Positions 44,305-44,409 of a stretch of DNA of 44,409 bases are shown here, piece by piece. Every line of letters begins with the position of its first letter. Position 1 is the first letter of the stretch. The position numbers and the translations under genes are program-made. A model generated the notes under the pieces. The model saw nothing but the letters and a program-made list of their open reading frames with translations, made no database searches and was not told the DNA's origin. Source of the DNA: Lacihabitans soyangensis (GTDB lineage: Bacteria > Bacteroidota > Bacteroidia > Cytophagales > Spirosomataceae); contig NZ_RJUF01000029.1 in NCBI RefSeq assembly GCF_024343775.1, positions 1 to 44,409 of the forward strand. The letters run 5' to 3'.

Positions 44305-44409
44305 ATATTTTCTGTAATCTAAATAGGAAAAAGCTTATGTCTCTTACTCCTCTGAATTGGCTCCTTAATGCTTTTACTTTTGCGTTAAAAGACTCTGCTG
44401 AGGCATTTG

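Larger units (their letters stand above)
43396..44409 (-). repeat. Tandem array of about 298-bp transposase 3'-end units
   Basis: The marker CATATATTTTCTG begins at 43401, 43706, 44004 and 44302, giving periods of 305, 298 and 298 bases. Three copies are complete and the fourth is cut by the window edge. Within units the sequence appears identical. Later units are joined where GGATCAATCC of the transposon end meets the interior GATTGATGGAAAATA, so each unit runs from an interior point to the end of the element. Confidence 0.88.

Noticed and set aside
43396-44409. CRISPR or satellite-like array
   Set aside because: Units are about 298 bp without spacers and encode the end of a transposase; this is an amplified transposon fragment or an assembly effect.

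Overview
The window looks like a chromosomal contig from a low-GC member of the Bacteroidota, most likely Cytophagales or a near relative (inference). Supporting signs are TAnnTTTG-type -7 promoter boxes, Bacteroidota-typical families (GWxTD lipoprotein, DUF2851, DUF2805, VanZ-like protein, the ~270-residue type of PyrF), and an ExbB-ExbD-ExbD-TonB cluster whose TonB has the Bacteroidota-type N-terminus. Both edges lie in transposon sequence: an IS3-family element from base 14, and a tandem array of transposase 3' ends running off the right edge. The window may therefore be a whole draft contig. I found no rRNA, tRNA or CRISPR array.

Layout. 14-1334: IS3-family element that has cut off the 5' part of an unknown gene. 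2084-2614: VanZ-like membrane protein. 2868-10966: a coherent minus-strand accessory locus with a LytS/LytTR two-component system, three small co-transcribed membrane proteins, four paralogous small lipoproteins, a DUF975 membrane protein, two paralogous polytopic membrane proteins plus a decayed third copy, and a DUF4177-like ORF. 11086-21872: mainly housekeeping genes (cca, DUF2851, pyrF, rfbC, a PHP/CpsB-like protein, rlmB, GWxTD lipoprotein, truncated haemoglobin, MOSC protein, channel-like protein, DUF2805). 22136-25762: ABC-F ATPase, rhodanese, a methyltransferase pseudogene, and a JmjC/cupin_8 protein. 26077-28756: metY-metX behind a SAM riboswitch. 28844-33523: acyltransferase-like protein, tandem secreted paralogues, NTF2-like protein and a lipoprotein. 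33520-37994: a gcvP-pabB-pabC overlapping run (glycine cleavage and p-aminobenzoate/folate supply). 38096-39688: M28 peptidase. 40013-43111: TonB energising complex with a clear terminator. 43396-44409: transposase tandem array.

The most interesting signal is in the accessory locus. Four minus-strand promoters (upstream of genes starting at 5816, 6520, 8869 and 10840) share two 9-bp direct repeats separated by exactly 12 bp, 6-7 bp upstream of a -33 box, then 18 bp, then a perfect TAnnTTTG -7 box. Two 9-bp repeats with a 12-bp spacer is the known architecture of LytTR-domain binding sites, and one of the four promoters drives the operon encoding the LytTR regulator itself. The sequence therefore predicts an autoregulated local regulon: sensor kinase and LytTR regulator controlling small lipoproteins and polytopic membrane proteins. 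Three of the four promoters also share a 5'-leader hairpin. The physiological role is unknown; an envelope-related function is inference.
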